A DNA stretch of 34,749 nucleotides from Ignavibacteriota bacterium (GTDB lineage: Bacteria > Bacteroidota > Ignavibacteria > UBA10030 > UBA6906). Under the pieces are notes generated by a model. The model searched no databases, was not told the origin of the DNA, and was given only the letters and a program-made list of their open reading frames with translations. Shown one piece after another: positions 34,443-34,749 of the stretch. A program made the translations under genes and the position numbers. Where the stretch lies: contig PMJQ01000179.1 of NCBI GenBank assembly GCA_003157485.1, positions 1 to 34,749 of the forward strand. The letters run 5' to 3'. Position 1 is the first letter of the stretch, and each line of letters begins with the position of its first letter.

Positions 34443-34749
34443 AGGGGATGTCTGACTGCGGGCGGACCTGTTCTTGAGGTCATCCGAACATGGGGAGGGA
34501 ACTTCTTATTCCACTATCTTTGCCTCATATTTCATCGGGGAAGGGCCGTTCATTGAAACACCCTGCGGCTTCGAAAGACGAGTGGATTGCAGGTGGTGGG
34601 AGTTCTTCGACGCTCACGGAATGACAACGTACATGCGGAGCGTTCGGGAGATAAGCGACAGGATGCTGAAGGCGGGGAATGGATCGTTCGACAGAATAGG
34701 TCGACAAGCGGATGAGTCGCCGGGGCCTCCGTGTCAGAGCTGAGAGCGA
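34443..34749. other. Right-hand end, no convincing gene
   Basis: About 307 bp after the GT-C-like gene. A plus-strand frame is open to 34,743 and a minus-strand frame covers 34,525-34,707, but neither has a ribosome site or recognisable sequence. TATCTTTG at 34,515-34,522 matches the TAnnTTTG -7 element of Bacteroidota promoters, but no TTTG is found at the matching -33 position. It may be an upstream region of the next gene or decayed sequence. Confidence 0.3.

Noticed and set aside
34474-34743. 89-codon plus-strand frame at the right end
   Set aside because: No ribosome site, no recognisable sequence, and the open frame extends upstream past the previous gene's end only by chance.

Overview
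The window (about 34.7 kb, GC-rich) comes from a Gram-negative heterotroph. It encodes a TolC-type outer-membrane channel, a tripartite RND pump and many exported glycosidases. Shine-Dalgarno sequences are clear before many genes (AAGGAG, GGAG, AAAGGA) and the best promoter candidates are sigma70-like (-35 TTGnnn, 17 bp spacer). No ribosomal or phylogenetic marker is present. The gene set fits an environmental plant-polysaccharide degrader of the FCB/PVC breadth of phyla, but I cannot place it more closely. There is no SusC/SusD pair and no sulfatase.

1-11,321, all on the minus strand, is a sugar-acid and rhamnose catabolic block. Read in transcription order from 11,321 down: uxaE, uxaC, kduD, kduI, exuT, uxuA (tightly packed, with two 4-nt overlaps); then, after a likely internal promoter, rhaT and rhaA; then, after an AT-rich operator-like region, a DeoR-family regulator, the phosphotransacylase pduL and the start of a bacterial microcompartment (BMC) vertex protein cut off by the window edge. 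Together they import and convert hexuronates, 5-keto-4-deoxyuronate and L-rhamnose. The edge genes imply that the lactaldehyde arising from rhamnose is processed inside a BMC encoded to the left.

11,322-14,417 is a divergent control region and an exported GH78 alpha-L-rhamnosidase.

14,521-21,083 (plus strand) is a metal-efflux cluster: a small exported protein of unknown function, czcC-like channel, czcB-like lipoprotein adaptor, a short leftover ORF, a DUF190 protein and a CzcA-type pump. It is followed by a convergent orphan sensor histidine kinase (21,090-22,517, minus).

22,938-30,454 (plus) is a second saccharolytic operon: GH105 unsaturated uronyl hydrolase, two related exported six-bladed beta-propellers of unknown function, a GH2 and a GH35-type beta-galactosidase. 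A convergent GH120 beta-xylosidase (30,603-32,477, minus) completes the enzyme set, which suits rhamnogalacturonan or a similar branched acidic, rhamnose-, galactose- and xylose-containing glycan. A GT-C-like membrane protein and a stretch without a clear gene close the window.

The system logic is coherent. Exported enzymes would release rhamnose, galactose, xylose and (unsaturated) uronate monomers; monosaccharide-type symporters (RhaT, an ExuT-like MFS) import them; cytosolic KduI/KduD and UxaC/UxaE/UxuA lead to 2-keto-3-deoxygluconate; RhaA starts rhamnose breakdown, whose C3 aldehyde goes to the microcompartment. The least explained and most novel-looking parts are the paired beta-propellers and the linkage of this glycan locus to a BMC.
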